From assembly GCA_034440595.1 (NCBI GenBank), contig JAWXCH010000489.1, positions 1-16,534 of the forward strand: a stretch of 16,534 bases of DNA, written 5' to 3'. Shown one piece after another: positions 1 to 7,060 of the stretch. Numbering within the stretch: position 1 is the stretch's first letter; every line of letters begins with the position of its first letter. The translations under genes and the position numbers were made by a program. Below the pieces are notes generated by a model. It did no database searches. It was not told the DNA's origin and was given only the letters and a program-made list of their open reading frames with translations. The DNA is from JAWXCH01 sp034440595 (lineage in GTDB: Bacteria > Planctomycetota > Planctomycetia > Pirellulales > JALHPA01).

Positions 1-53
1 GCACTGTAGTGTCTGTTGTAGGCTGCTGGGAAGAAAACCGGCCAGGTAGTATA

Positions 54-98
54 TTGACCATTCGAGCAAATTGACGGTTAAACCGCCGCCTTGGCAAT
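54..98 (+). promoter_or_regulatory. Possible argC promoter region
   Basis: ATTGAC occurs twice (53-58 and 70-75), 17 nt apart. TTGACG at 71-76 is followed after 16 nt by GGCAAT (93-98), which is a weak -10. The paired ATTGAC could instead be an operator half-site pair. No strong Shine-Dalgarno precedes argC; only GGAAA at 116-120 is present. This is a weak call based on motif resemblance. Confidence 0.3.
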
Positions 99-128
99 GT
101 CTCGGCTTTTTTCACGGAAAACCACGCG

Positions 129-1139
129 ATGATTCGTGTTTGTATATTAGGAGGCACGGGCTACACGGCACTTGAGCTAATCAAGCTGCTACTGCGCCAC
201 CCGCAGGTGCAGATTGTTGCGCTCACCAGCCGCCAGGAAGGAAACAAGCACGTTTCTACCGTCCATCCGTCGCTGGCCGGGCGACTGGATTTGAATCTGG
301 AAGACCTCAGCCCCGCACAGATCGCCGAGCGCGCCGACTTGGTCTTCAGTTGTTTGCCGCATGGCGTGACCGCTGAGCTGGTACCAGAACTTCTGAACGC
401 TGGTGTACGCGTTGTCGACTTTAGCGCCGACTATCGTCTGGATGATGCCCAAACCTACGAGGCATGGTATGCGCTCAAACACCCCGATCCGATCCGATTA
501 GGTCAGGTAGTATATGGTCTGCCTGAACTGTTTCGCGAGAAAATTCCCCCTGCACAACTGGTCGCCAATCCGGGCTGCTATACCACGACATCGATTTTGG
601 CACTGGCACCGCTGGTCAAGGCGGGATTGATCGACCCGCACGACATTATTATTGACGCCAAGAGCGGCGTATCTGGGGCCGGTCGCGTTCCCAAACTCAA
701 TACGCTCTACCCGGAATGTAACGAGAGTATCTCGGCCTACGGCGTAGGCAACCACCGGCACACACCTGAGATCGAACAAGTCGTGGGCCGTGTCACTGGC
801 AAAAAGCTGAGCGTGATTTTTACTCCGCACTTGGTGCCGATGGACCGTGGAATTCTGTGTACTATCTATGCCAACCCGGTAGGCAGCGTCAGTGATGCCA
901 CGGTCACGGAGGCGCTGCAGGACTTCTATCGCAACGAACCGTTCGTAAAGATTGTCAGTCACTTGCCGGCCTCCAAAGACACCAGCGGCACAAACTACTG
1001 CCACATCTCCGCGCGAGTCGTCCGCGGCAAGGTGCTGCTGTTCAGTTCGCTAGACAATCTGATCAAGGGAGCGAGCGGTGCCGCCGTGCAGAACTTCAAC
1101 CTGATGTACGGTTTTGAAGAAACGACTGCGTTGATTTAG
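129..1139 (+). CDS. argC: N-acetyl-gamma-glutamyl-phosphate reductase
   Basis: ArgC reduces N-acetylglutamyl-5-phosphate to N-acetylglutamate semialdehyde with NADPH, the third step of arginine synthesis, in the cytoplasm. The 336-residue length fits the short ArgC type. An N-terminal Rossmann fold shows the nucleotide loop GGTGYT (residues 8-13). The catalytic cysteine is Cys150 in NPGCYTT, and the family histidine is His211 in NHRHTPE. SGVSGAG (179-185) is also typical. The ATG start places the hydrophobic first strand IRVCILGG directly at the N-terminus as in the family; only a weak GGAAA lies upstream. argJ follows after about 60 nt on the same strand, so co-transcription is possible, although argJ also has a -10-like box of its own. 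No truncation or missing key residue is visible. Confidence 0.97.
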   Translation: MIRVCILGGTGYTALELIKLLLRHPQVQIVALTSRQEGNKHVSTVHPSLAGRLDLNLEDLSPAQIAERADLVFSCLPHGVTAELVPELLNAGVRVVDFSADYRLDDAQTYEAWYALKHPDPIRLGQVVYGLPELFREKIPPAQLVANPGCYTTTSILALAPLVKAGLIDPHDIIIDAKSGVSGAGRVPKLNTLYPECNESISAYGVGNHRHTPEIEQVVGRVTGKKLSVIFTPHLVPMDRGILCTIYANPVGSVSDATVTEALQDFYRNEPFVKIVSHLPASKDTSGTNYCHISARVVRGKVLLFSSLDNLIKGASGAAVQNFNLMYGFEETTALI

Positions 1140-1192
1140 TTCATTACAACCGTTCACACACCCCTTTCATCCATTCACCTCGATTCGTCCTC

Positions 1193-1198
1193 TACAAT
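1193..1198 (+). promoter_or_regulatory. -10-like TACAAT box at the argJ start
   Basis: TACAAT lies immediately before the first argJ ATG (1199). With standard spacing, +1 would be 1205, which is the A of a second in-frame ATG. This suggests a leaderless argJ mRNA starting at 1205. No good -35 hexamer is visible, so activity is inferred from position only. Confidence 0.45.
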
Positions 1199-1204
1199 AT
1201 GAGC

Positions 1205-2392
1205 ATGCAAGTTCCGCAAGGCTTTCGGATGGCTGGCGTTCACAGCGGTGTGAAGCGAAACCTGAGCCGACTCGATTGTTCGCTCGTTGTTTCAGACGTG
1301 CCAGCGGTTGCAGCCGGTGTATATACCAAGAATCTGGTGTATGCTGCCCCGGTGGAACTGGACCGGGCACGAACCCCCAGCAGCGGATTTCGCGCCGTGG
1401 CGATCAACTCCGGCTGTGCCAATGCCTGCACCGGTGAGCGCGGCCTGCGCGACGCCGAACAGATGGCAGCCGCCGCGGCGGCGACTTGCGGTGCCAGCGG
1501 TGAACAAGCACTGGTCCTCTCGACCGGCATCATTGGCGAGTTCATCGCGCTGGACAAAATCACCGCTGGCCTTCAACAGTGTGCCGCGCAGCTTGGCTCG
1601 GATGAAACGTCGCTCATTAACGCCGCCCGTGGCATGATGACCACCGACACCGTGCATAAGGTCGCCGCGCGAAGCATCGCGATCGGCCCGCGCACGATTC
1701 AAGTCACCGGCATGTGCAAGGGAGCCGCCATGATCGCACCGAACATGGGGACCATGCTCGGCCTGATTTTGACCGATGCACCGCTTTCGCCAGCATCGGC
1801 TCAGGCCGCGTTATCTGCCGTTGTCGAAGATACCTTTAACTGCATCAGCGTCGATGGGCACATGAGCACCAACGACACGGTGCTGCTGTTGGCCAATGGT
1901 GCCGCTGGCGGTGCAGAACTGTCTGGAAAGGAACTTGCACAGTTCCAGTCGGCGCTTTTTGACGTTGCAGAAGAGCTTTCCCGAGCCATCCCCGCCGACG
2001 GCGAAGGGGCCACGCATTTGATCACCATTCAAGTTGTCGGGTGCAAATCGCGCAGCGATGCCCGGCAAATTGCCAAGACGATCGCCGATAGTGCGCTGGT
2101 CAAAACGGCTGTGGCCGGTGCCGATCCCAACTGGGGACGGATCGTCTCGGCAGCCGGTTATGCTGGCATCCCCTTCGATCCAAAACGTGTCGATCTGACC
2201 GTCAACGGGTTCTCGCTCTATCAGCAAGGTGCGCCGGTCCCCTTCGATGCCGATAAAGTTTCATCGTCGATTCGCGACAACCGCGATACCAGCATTATTC
2301 TGACGCTAGGAGAAGGGACCGAGCATATCACTTTTTTCACCACTGATCTGACGGCCGAGTACGTCCGCCTCAATGCTGACTATCATACCTAG
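1205..2392 (+). CDS. argJ: Glutamate N-acetyltransferase / ornithine acetyltransferase
   Basis: ArgJ moves the acetyl group from N-acetylornithine to glutamate, which makes the arginine pathway cyclic. Bifunctional members also use acetyl-CoA; which type this is cannot be read from the sequence. The precursor self-cleaves before a threonine nucleophile, here Thr183 in APNMGTML, which corresponds to the APNMATML site of the family, with the KGAAMIAPN region just before it. Other conserved parts are NSGCANACTG near residue 68, VDGHMSTNDT, and DPNWGRI. The length of 395 residues is close to the family norm. The start at 1205 gives MQVPQGFRMAGV, like family N-termini, and matches the predicted transcription start. 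An ATG at 1199 would add two residues. No Shine-Dalgarno is present at either start. Confidence 0.96.
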   Translation: MQVPQGFRMAGVHSGVKRNLSRLDCSLVVSDVPAVAAGVYTKNLVYAAPVELDRARTPSSGFRAVAINSGCANACTGERGLRDAEQMAAAAAATCGASGEQALVLSTGIIGEFIALDKITAGLQQCAAQLGSDETSLINAARGMMTTDTVHKVAARSIAIGPRTIQVTGMCKGAAMIAPNMGTMLGLILTDAPLSPASAQAALSAVVEDTFNCISVDGHMSTNDTVLLLANGAAGGAELSGKELAQFQSALFDVAEELSRAIPADGEGATHLITIQVVGCKSRSDARQIAKTIADSALVKTAVAGADPNWGRIVSAAGYAGIPFDPKRVDLTVNGFSLYQQGAPVPFDADKVSSSIRDNRDTSIILTLGEGTEHITFFTTDLTAEYVRLNADYHT

Positions 2393-2413
2393 TTTTCGCG
2401 TCTACAATGTAGC

Positions 2414-2432
2414 CTTCATGCTCCGCATGAAG
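2414..2432. repeat. Hairpin after argJ (8-bp stem, 3-nt loop)
   Basis: CTTCATGC (2414-2421) pairs perfectly with GCATGAAG (2425-2432) around the loop TCC. It lies 22 nt after the argJ stop, just after a CTACAAT box (2402-2408). No T-tract follows, so it is not a standard intrinsic terminator. It may still act as an argJ mRNA 3' structure, or it may belong to an intergenic repeat. Confidence 0.5.
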
Positions 2433-2496
2433 TAGCAGCAAGCAACGCGGTGGTGGTTTTAACCGTCTGCACGGCAGCAAACCGTATCCCACTACT

Positions 2497-2524
2497 CCAT
2501 CTCACGGAGCGAGATGGCTACAAT
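2497..2524. repeat. Hairpin joined to a CTACAAT box
   Basis: CCATCTC (2497-2503) pairs with GAGATGG (2511-2517) around a 7-nt loop. CTACAAT (2518-2524) follows directly. The same arrangement of hairpin then CTACAAT is seen again at 2645-2679. Confidence 0.5.
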
Positions 2525-2644
2525 GGTCGTCGTTCCTGCCAATGCGGCCTTTTTCCGCCGTCCAAAGCGATCTTTCCCCGTTCCGCCGCTTTCGCTAAAC
2601 TTCCAGGCAATTGGCCAGCTAAACAGGATGCCCGCTGCGCCAAA

Positions 2645-2679
2645 CCGGCCCGATCCAGGTATCTGGGCCGGACTACAAT
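2645..2679 (+). promoter_or_regulatory. GC-rich dyad plus TACAAT -10 upstream of the glycosyltransferase gene
   Basis: CCGGCCC (2645-2651) pairs with GGGCCGG (2665-2671). The stem continues with GAT/ATC (2652-2654/2661-2663) across one bulged T (2664). TACAAT sits at 2674-2679, which predicts transcription from about 2686 and a 24-nt leader that contains AAGGA (2699-2703). The dyad covers the place where a -35 would lie, and no TTGACA-like hexamer is seen. An operator is one reading; an intergenic repeat is another. Confidence 0.45.
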
Positions 2680-2709
2680 TATTACACGTTTTCGTGCGAA
2701 GGATTGCAC

Positions 2710-4350
2710 ATGACAGCTTCCACTCAGCATCGCCGCCTGAGCGTGGCAATGATCGTCCAGGATTGTGCCGAACAGGTCGCCGCCACACTGGATAGCATTC
2801 GCGACATAGCCGACGAGATTGTCGTTGTCGACACCGGATCGTCCGATCGCACGCGCGATATCGTTCGGCCACGTGCCAGCAGACTGGTCGACTTCATTTG
2901 GAACGATAGCTACTCCGCCGCACGCAACACTGCGCTACAACATGTCGGCGGTGATTGGGTGCTCTGGCTGGAGGCTGGCGAATCGATGACTCCTGCAATG
3001 GCGGCCCGCCTGCGCGCTTTTGTAGATGGCGAAGCGGATCCGCAACAGGCCTACTTGCTGACCATTCAGACCCCTTCAACAACTGAGCAGCTTTCCGGCG
3101 AGCAACACGCAGCTATCCGGTTGCATCCGCGGCAGAATAACCTGCTGTTCGAAGGGCGCGTGCGAGAAACGCTCCGCCGTTCGCTGGCCGAGTCCGGCAT
3201 CGAGGTCGCCCTGACCGCTCTCAATATTCAGTTTGCGCCAAAAATCCCTCTCTCCAAGGATCAAATTCACCATAAGGCACAACGGCAGTTGCGTCTGGCC
3301 GCCATCGAACTGCAAGGCAACGGGCGCAATCCGGCCACCTTGCTCGCTATGGCCGACGCTCTGATCGCACTTGGCGAAACTCAAAAAGCGATCGAATGTT
3401 ACGGCCAGGCTCTGCAATGCGCGCCGCGGCAATCGACATCCATGCTCGAAGGCTACTACGGGCTGCTCGCCGCGCTGGATCATATTCCAACCGCGCTCGA
3501 CAAACAGATCAGTCTGTGTGCCACAGGACTGGAGATATGGCCATTCGACGCCCAGCTACTCTGCGCAATGGGAAGCTACCTGCAAAAGCAAGGACGCACC
3601 GATCTGGCCTGTCGCGCGTTTGAAGCGGCGGCCAATCATGGACAAATCGACCCTCAGACGACTCATCTCAGCGATATAGGCGAGGTTGCCACCGTCTGCC
3701 GTGCGACCTGTCTGGAAAAGCTCGGACAAATCGACGCCGCGATTGCGATTATCGAAGAGGCCATCGCCGCGGTGTCTGACTCGCTCCGCCTCCGCCGCAA
3801 CCTGTTGGATCTTTGCATTCGCCATGATCGCCGTCAAAAGGCGCTGGAGCTGGCCGACCAGTTCCCTCAAGACGCCGCGCAGCGCAATGCCATGCGCAGC
3901 GCCGTACGCGGTGCTTGTCTGGCTGCCACGGCCAATTGGGTTCCTGCCTTGGCCTACCTGCAAACTGCTTTTGGTTCAGGCTGTCGCGACGCAGTCTGCA
4001 TGCGTTGGCTGTGCGCCACGTATCTGGAGACGGGCGAGCCACAGAGTGCGGCTCAACTTTTAGAGAAATGGAAGTTGCAGGATCCAACAAACATTGAAAT
4101 CTCGCGTTGGGAACAAGTCACCGCGCTCCATCTGAGTGGCGATGCCAAGCCAAGTTGCCCCGTACTGCCAAGTTACACTGGTCAGCCCTTGACCGCAGCA
4201 CGAAGCACAACGCCAGCGTCCATCGCAGCAGGCTCGCCAATTCCAACCGACAAGAATTTTCGCGTCGACGATCGCGCAGAAAGCCTGCTGAAGTCGACAA
4301 TGGATGCAGCCTTCAAACCGCATCAAAGCGGCAAGCCATCCGGCCGCTAG
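2710..4350 (+). CDS. Glycosyltransferase family 2-like protein with TPR-type repeats
   Basis: The 546-residue protein starts with a GT-A type domain: the strand LSVAMIVQDCAEQVAATLDS, DTGSSDRT (41-48) for nucleotide-sugar binding, and DFIWNDSYSAARN (61-73), as in the GT2 proteins that are fused to tetratricopeptide repeats. The family motif LDADE is replaced by LEAGE (87-91), so both aspartates of the metal-binding DXD are lost. The FEGRVRETL segment (147-155) corresponds to the usual FxGxVHE. From about residue 200 to 480 the protein is helical and TPR-like (for example NPATLLAMADALIALGETQ). The C-terminus is low-complexity. The ATG at 2710 is chosen over the TTG at 2704 because AAGGA lies 6 nt before it. 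No signal peptide or membrane segment is evident. It may be a glycan- or protein-modifying transferase, or a degenerate non-catalytic member. Its target is unknown. Confidence 0.8.
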   Translation: MTASTQHRRLSVAMIVQDCAEQVAATLDSIRDIADEIVVVDTGSSDRTRDIVRPRASRLVDFIWNDSYSAARNTALQHVGGDWVLWLEAGESMTPAMAARLRAFVDGEADPQQAYLLTIQTPSTTEQLSGEQHAAIRLHPRQNNLLFEGRVRETLRRSLAESGIEVALTALNIQFAPKIPLSKDQIHHKAQRQLRLAAIELQGNGRNPATLLAMADALIALGETQKAIECYGQALQCAPRQSTSMLEGYYGLLAALDHIPTALDKQISLCATGLEIWPFDAQLLCAMGSYLQKQGRTDLACRAFEAAANHGQIDPQTTHLSDIGEVATVCRATCLEKLGQIDAAIAIIEEAIAAVSDSLRLRRNLLDLCIRHDRRQKALELADQFPQDAAQRNAMRSAVRGACLAATANWVPALAYLQTAFGSGCRDAVCMRWLCATYLETGEPQSAAQLLEKWKLQDPTNIEISRWEQVTALHLSGDAKPSCPVLPSYTGQPLTAARSTTPASIAAGSPIPTDKNFRVDDRAESLLKSTMDAAFKPHQSGKPSGR

Positions 4351-4369
4351 TCGGTGCCGAACGAAATAT

Positions 4370-4442
4370 TGGAGCGAAAGGGGATCGAACCCTCAACCTC
4401 AGCATTGCGAACGCTGCGCTCTCCCAATTGAGCTACCGCCCC
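4370..4442 (-). tRNA. tRNA-Ala (anticodon CGC)
   Basis: The minus strand folds into a full cloverleaf of 73 nt. The acceptor pairs GGGGCGG with TCGCTCC, the D stem GCTC with GAGC, the anticodon stem CAGCG with TGCTG, and the T stem GAGGG with CCCTT around TTCGATC. The anticodon loop TTCGCAA gives CGC, which reads GCG alanine codons (+ strand positions 4407-4409). The acceptor carries the G3-U70 wobble pair, the alanine identity element, and the discriminator is A73. CCA is not encoded. It lies convergent to the glycosyltransferase gene, 19 nt from that gene's stop. Confidence 0.96.
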
Positions 4443-4513
4443 CTGGCGAAAGACTTCGTGCGTTAGCAACCTCTAGCAGTTGCTCAGCAGAATCGATCAC
4501 GCGGAGTACTATA

Positions 4514-4542
4514 ATTTTAAGATACCCGATCAGACCTGTAAA
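4514..4542 (-). promoter_or_regulatory. Promoter for tRNA-Ala
   Basis: On the minus strand TTTACA (4542-4537) is followed after exactly 17 nt by TAAAAT (4519-4514), a near-consensus sigma-70 arrangement. Predicted initiation is near 4507, about 65 nt before the mature tRNA 5' end. A 6-bp hairpin (AGCAAC 4465-4470 with GTTGCT 4479-4484) lies in the leader. TATAGT (4513-4508) is an alternative -10 shifted by 6 nt. Confidence 0.65.
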
Positions 4543-4611
4543 GATGCGGCAATTTGCGGTAGAGGTGTCCTAAAGCTTGTTGGACAATTGCGCCGTCACC
4601 ACCGACACCGT

Positions 4612-4641
4612 TTGGGCACCGCAGTCGCGGCGTGGTATAAT
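4612..4641 (+). promoter_or_regulatory. Promoter of the small membrane protein gene
   Basis: A perfect TATAAT lies at 4636-4641, with a weak TTGGGC (4612-4617) 18 nt upstream. Predicted initiation is near 4648, only 2 nt before the ATG at 4650, so the transcript would be almost leaderless. Confidence 0.6.
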
Positions 4642-4649
4642 TTCGCGCT

Positions 4650-4958
4650 ATGATGCAAAATCCTTACGAATCGTCACGCGCACCGCACTTGCCTGAACCA
4701 GAGTCTGAGCCTTCTCGGAGGATTCTCAGCGCGATGCTAGTGGCGATCGGACTAGCACTTGAGGCGGCATTCTGGTTGTATGTGACTAACCGGATGCATG
4801 TGATTCAGTCGGCGGAACAGGCGTTTTTCGCACTGTTCGGCGGCGGGGCGCTCATAGGTTTCGGAATCGGTCACTTATTTCGGCGCGGCCTACTAGGGCT
4901 GTTCCTAGGGATTGGTGCGATCTCACTGGCGGGCTTAGTGATGCCGGCAATCCAGTAG
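4650..4958 (+). CDS. Small three-helix membrane protein with NPYES N-terminus
   Basis: This protein of 102 residues begins with MMQNPYESSRAP. A short NPYxS N-terminus is common on planctomycete membrane proteins of unknown role. After a hydrophilic, proline- and glutamate-rich stretch (residues 8-25), three hydrophobic segments are visible at about 27-46, 57-77 and 81-100, with GGGALIGFGIGHLF in the second and RR just after it. A second ATG follows directly at 4653. There is no Shine-Dalgarno, but a perfect TATAAT ends 8 nt before the first ATG, which fits a leaderless message. It converges with the DUF1207 gene about 40 bp downstream. I do not recognise a family beyond the N-terminal motif. 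Confidence 0.75.
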   Translation: MMQNPYESSRAPHLPEPESEPSRRILSAMLVAIGLALEAAFWLYVTNRMHVIQSAEQAFFALFGGGALIGFGIGHLFRRGLLGLFLGIGAISLAGLVMPAIQ

Positions 4959-4998
4959 CCACCACCACACTCTTAGAACACCACCCATTTGCGCCTAC

Positions 4999-6138
4999 TT
5001 AGAAGTCATACCACAATCCGAAGCCAACCTTTTGCTCCGACAGGTTATAGAACTCGAACTGCTCGCTCTTGCCGTTGAAGTATTGTGCGCCGACACGCAG
5101 CAGGTGCCCCCCATCCTCGCCACGCCACTGCCAACCAGCCTGCACGACAAGATTCCCGCTGTAGTTCACTTCCTGCCGCAAATGGACATTCACCGCCGCA
5201 AACGGATCCCCACGCGGCCCCGAAGGGATCAGTGAGCTGTAGTCCGCACCGAACTGAAACTCCCAGTTGCCCGAAACATCTGAGTGAAATGCCCAGCCCG
5301 CCTCGCCGTAGAGCCGCAATACCTCGTTGAAGTAATACGACTGCCCCCAGACCAGCACGTCACGACTGTAGTTGTATCGCGGAACGGATGGATCCTTTAG
5401 CATCAGTTCATCACCCAGGTGTGAACTGAGATGATAGAACGCTAGCTTCGTCTGCCAGTTGCCATAACCAAAGGTCACCGGCAACCCGGCACGAAAATCT
5501 GTCGAGATCATGTCATTGTCTTCTTCCAGATCGAGCCGAGGAAACGCGGCCCCTTCTAAATCGATCTGCCAACCTTGCGGCAAAATGTCGCCGCGCGTTC
5601 CATACCGTAACAAGCCCACGCGACCACCCAGCGCAATATCCCAGATCCAACCGACATTGTTTTCGTATGCGATGAAGCTCCCGAGCCGTGGCTCTTTCAT
5701 TCCGGCCAGGTAAGATTTGTAGATGATGCTGTCCGGCAGAATCTGATACTCCCACGGCTCACAACCAACCGGCCCTTGCGGCACCGGGTACTCATCCGAA
5801 ACCACCGCACGCGCAGGCGCAACCGTCGGTGCAGTTGGCAGTGGCTCGGTATAGTCGCTAGCGTTGGCCGTCGCGGCGAACTCGTTCCACGCCGATTGCG
5901 AGGCATCAGGGTACGCACCACCGCCTTGCGTATGGCTCGGATATCTGGCTTCCGTGTACGAATGATCCAGCGCGCTTGGCCCCCACGGGCTCAGTTCCGG
6001 CGGCGCGGGTAATGGCACTATTTGACCATTGACAGTTGCCGACAGCGTGACCAACAGAACGCCGGCCATCGCCACACTCCAGCCAGCCGGCCAGAACGCT
6101 CGACGCAATCTCAGACAGTATTCAGAAATCTGCGGCAT
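4999..6138 (-). CDS. DUF1207 family, probable outer-membrane beta-barrel protein
   Basis: The C-terminal two thirds match what I know of DUF1207. The hallmark ILPDSIIYKSYLAGMKEPRLG begins near residue 133 of the 379-residue form. It is followed by alternating aromatic and polar strands (for example VLRYGEAGWAF-type segments, NLVVQAGWQW, LLRVGAQYF) and a terminal aromatic residue (GLWYDF), as in outer-membrane barrels. The ATG at 6138 is preferred because it gives a normal signal peptide: basic RLRR at 10-13, a hydrophobic core at 19-33, and likely cleavage near ATVNG-Q39. The open frame extends to 6273, but those extra 45 residues have no protein-like character and would bury the signal. Residues 45-120 are proline-rich and probably linker. 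Function is unknown in the family. Confidence 0.85.
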   Translation of the reverse strand: MPQISEYCLRLRRAFWPAGWSVAMAGVLLVTLSATVNGQIVPLPAPPELSPWGPSALDHSYTEARYPSHTQGGGAYPDASQSAWNEFAATANASDYTEPLPTAPTVAPARAVVSDEYPVPQGPVGCEPWEYQILPDSIIYKSYLAGMKEPRLGSFIAYENNVGWIWDIALGGRVGLLRYGTRGDILPQGWQIDLEGAAFPRLDLEEDNDMISTDFRAGLPVTFGYGNWQTKLAFYHLSSHLGDELMLKDPSVPRYNYSRDVLVWGQSYYFNEVLRLYGEAGWAFHSDVSGNWEFQFGADYSSLIPSGPRGDPFAAVNVHLRQEVNYSGNLVVQAGWQWRGEDGGHLLRVGAQYFNGKSEQFEFYNLSEQKVGFGLWYDF

Positions 6139-6281
6139 AGCGGCGTCGAAAGAGATCTGTAGAACGGGCTTCAGCGGATAGGAAGCGGTGGAAATGGAGC
6201 AGTGGACAAGCGGATAGAATGAATCTTCGACAGAACCGTTACGATTCGCCAAATCGACGCGCCGAACCGGCAAGGTTTACC

Positions 6282-6317
6282 ATGCTAGCAAAGCATCTAA
6301 ACAAGCTAGTAAAGCTT
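6282..6317. promoter_or_regulatory. Two tandem 15-bp dyads, possible operator
   Basis: ATGCTAGCAAAGCAT (6282-6296) and AAGCTAGTAAAGCTT (6303-6317) share the core GCTAGYAAAGC and start 21 bp apart, which is two helical turns. Each is an inverted repeat with 5-bp arms, and the second base pair is changed on both arms (T-A to A-T), so symmetry is kept. They lie in the divergent spacer between the DUF1207 gene and ndk. No bound protein is known to me. Confidence 0.5.
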
Positions 6318-6444
6318 TGACGGCAAGAATCGAATCGCACACCGCTTTGAGACTTGTTAGTTGACACTTGCCAGCTCGCCAGGTTCAGCAGACTCATTTG
6401 CTACTTAATCGCGACAAAGACCCTCAACTGCCTTGTTTAACTCC

Positions 6445-6473
6445 TTGTCCTGTCGACGTAACTCCTTTACAAT
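6445..6473 (+). promoter_or_regulatory. ndk promoter
   Basis: TTGTCC (6445-6450) and TACAAT (6468-6473) are separated by exactly 17 nt. Predicted initiation near 6480 gives a leader of about 27 nt that contains the ribosome binding site AGGAG (6495-6499), 7 nt before the ATG. This is one of the clearest promoters in the window. Confidence 0.7.
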
Positions 6474-6506
6474 CCGGCCAAAACATCCACATACAGGAGT
6501 AATACT

Positions 6507-6968
6507 ATGGAACGAACCTTTATCTTACTTAAACCAGATTGCGTCCAACGCCGCCTTGCCGGGCGGATCCTCACCCGCTTCGAGGACAAGGGCCTGAACA
6601 TCATCGCGCTGAAGATGCTCAACGTCACGCCAGCACTGTCCAAGCAGCACTATGCCGAGCACGTCAGCAAGCCGTTCTATCCAAACCTGGAACAGTTCAT
6701 CACCGGTGGGCCAGTCATCGCCGCCGTGATCGAAGGGCTGGAAGCGATCCGCGTGGTTCGCGACTTGCTTGGCGCAACCAGCGGTCTGAAAGCGGTCGCG
6801 GGCACAATCCGTGGCGACTTCAGCTCCAGCCGACAGATGAATCTGGTCCACGCCTCTGACGGACCCGAAGCCGCCACGCGCGAAATTGCCCTCTACTTCA
6901 AGCCAGACGAGCTAGTCGCCTACGAACCGACAATCACTCCTTGGCTGCGCGCGGGAGACGAGAGCTAG
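6507..6968 (+). CDS. ndk: Nucleoside diphosphate kinase
   Basis: Ndk transfers the gamma phosphate from ATP to nucleoside diphosphates through a phosphohistidine, balancing NTP and dNTP pools in the cytoplasm. The 153-residue length is near the family norm of about 140-150. Visible family parts are the start ERTFILLKPD with Lys9, the GGPVIAAVIEG strand (67-77), GTIRGDF (99-105), and the active-site stretch NLVHASDGPEAA with catalytic His115. The usual sequence here is NxxHGSDS; the Gly-to-Ala change after His is mild. The ATG has AGGAG 7 nt upstream and a strong promoter. It appears monocistronic. The next gene, after a repeat-rich spacer, is on the other strand. Confidence 0.97.
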   Translation: MERTFILLKPDCVQRRLAGRILTRFEDKGLNIIALKMLNVTPALSKQHYAEHVSKPFYPNLEQFITGGPVIAAVIEGLEAIRVVRDLLGATSGLKAVAGTIRGDFSSSRQMNLVHASDGPEAATREIALYFKPDELVAYEPTITPWLRAGDES

Positions 6969-6991
6969 AACTCTCCGCATCGCGCCATAAA

Positions 6992-7024
6992 TTGTTAGCC
7001 GCTACGCGCGAACGGAGCGCGTGA
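6992..7024 (+). repeat. TTAGCCGC-type hairpin repeat, copy A (divergent)
   Basis: It begins TTGTTAGCCGCTACGCGC and carries the stem ACGCGC (7004-7009) / GCGCGT (7017-7022) with a 7-nt loop. It resembles copies at 7193-7236 and 16172-16214 in the GTTAGCCGC lead and the GGAGC element, but its stem differs. Confidence 0.55.
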
Positions 7025-7060
7025 TACACGGCCTGTTCCATTCGGACAACGCAAAATTTT

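Larger units (their letters stand above)
2393..2709. other. argJ-glycosyltransferase intergenic region
   Basis: This gap of 317 bp has no convincing gene. Open frames crossing it show no protein-like composition. It holds three hairpins and three CTACAAT boxes (2402-2408, 2518-2524, 2673-2679), which are described separately. Between about 2525 and 2640 I see no further structure. Confidence 0.6.
6139..6506. other. Divergent spacer between the DUF1207 gene and ndk
   Basis: This stretch of 368 bp holds the paired dyads (6282-6317) and the ndk promoter (6445-6473). I could not find a convincing minus-strand promoter for the DUF1207 gene. No gene is seen apart from the unlikely 45-codon extension of that frame to 6273. 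Confidence 0.5.

Noticed and set aside
498..1004. Long minus-strand open frame opposite argC (168 codons)
   Set aside because: It lies wholly inside argC, has no recognisable motif, and its composition reflects the complement of argC codons.
2450..2713. Plus-strand frame of 87 codons between argJ and the glycosyltransferase gene
   Set aside because: It begins at a GTG, crosses two hairpins and a promoter-like box, overlaps the next gene start, and has no protein-like pattern.
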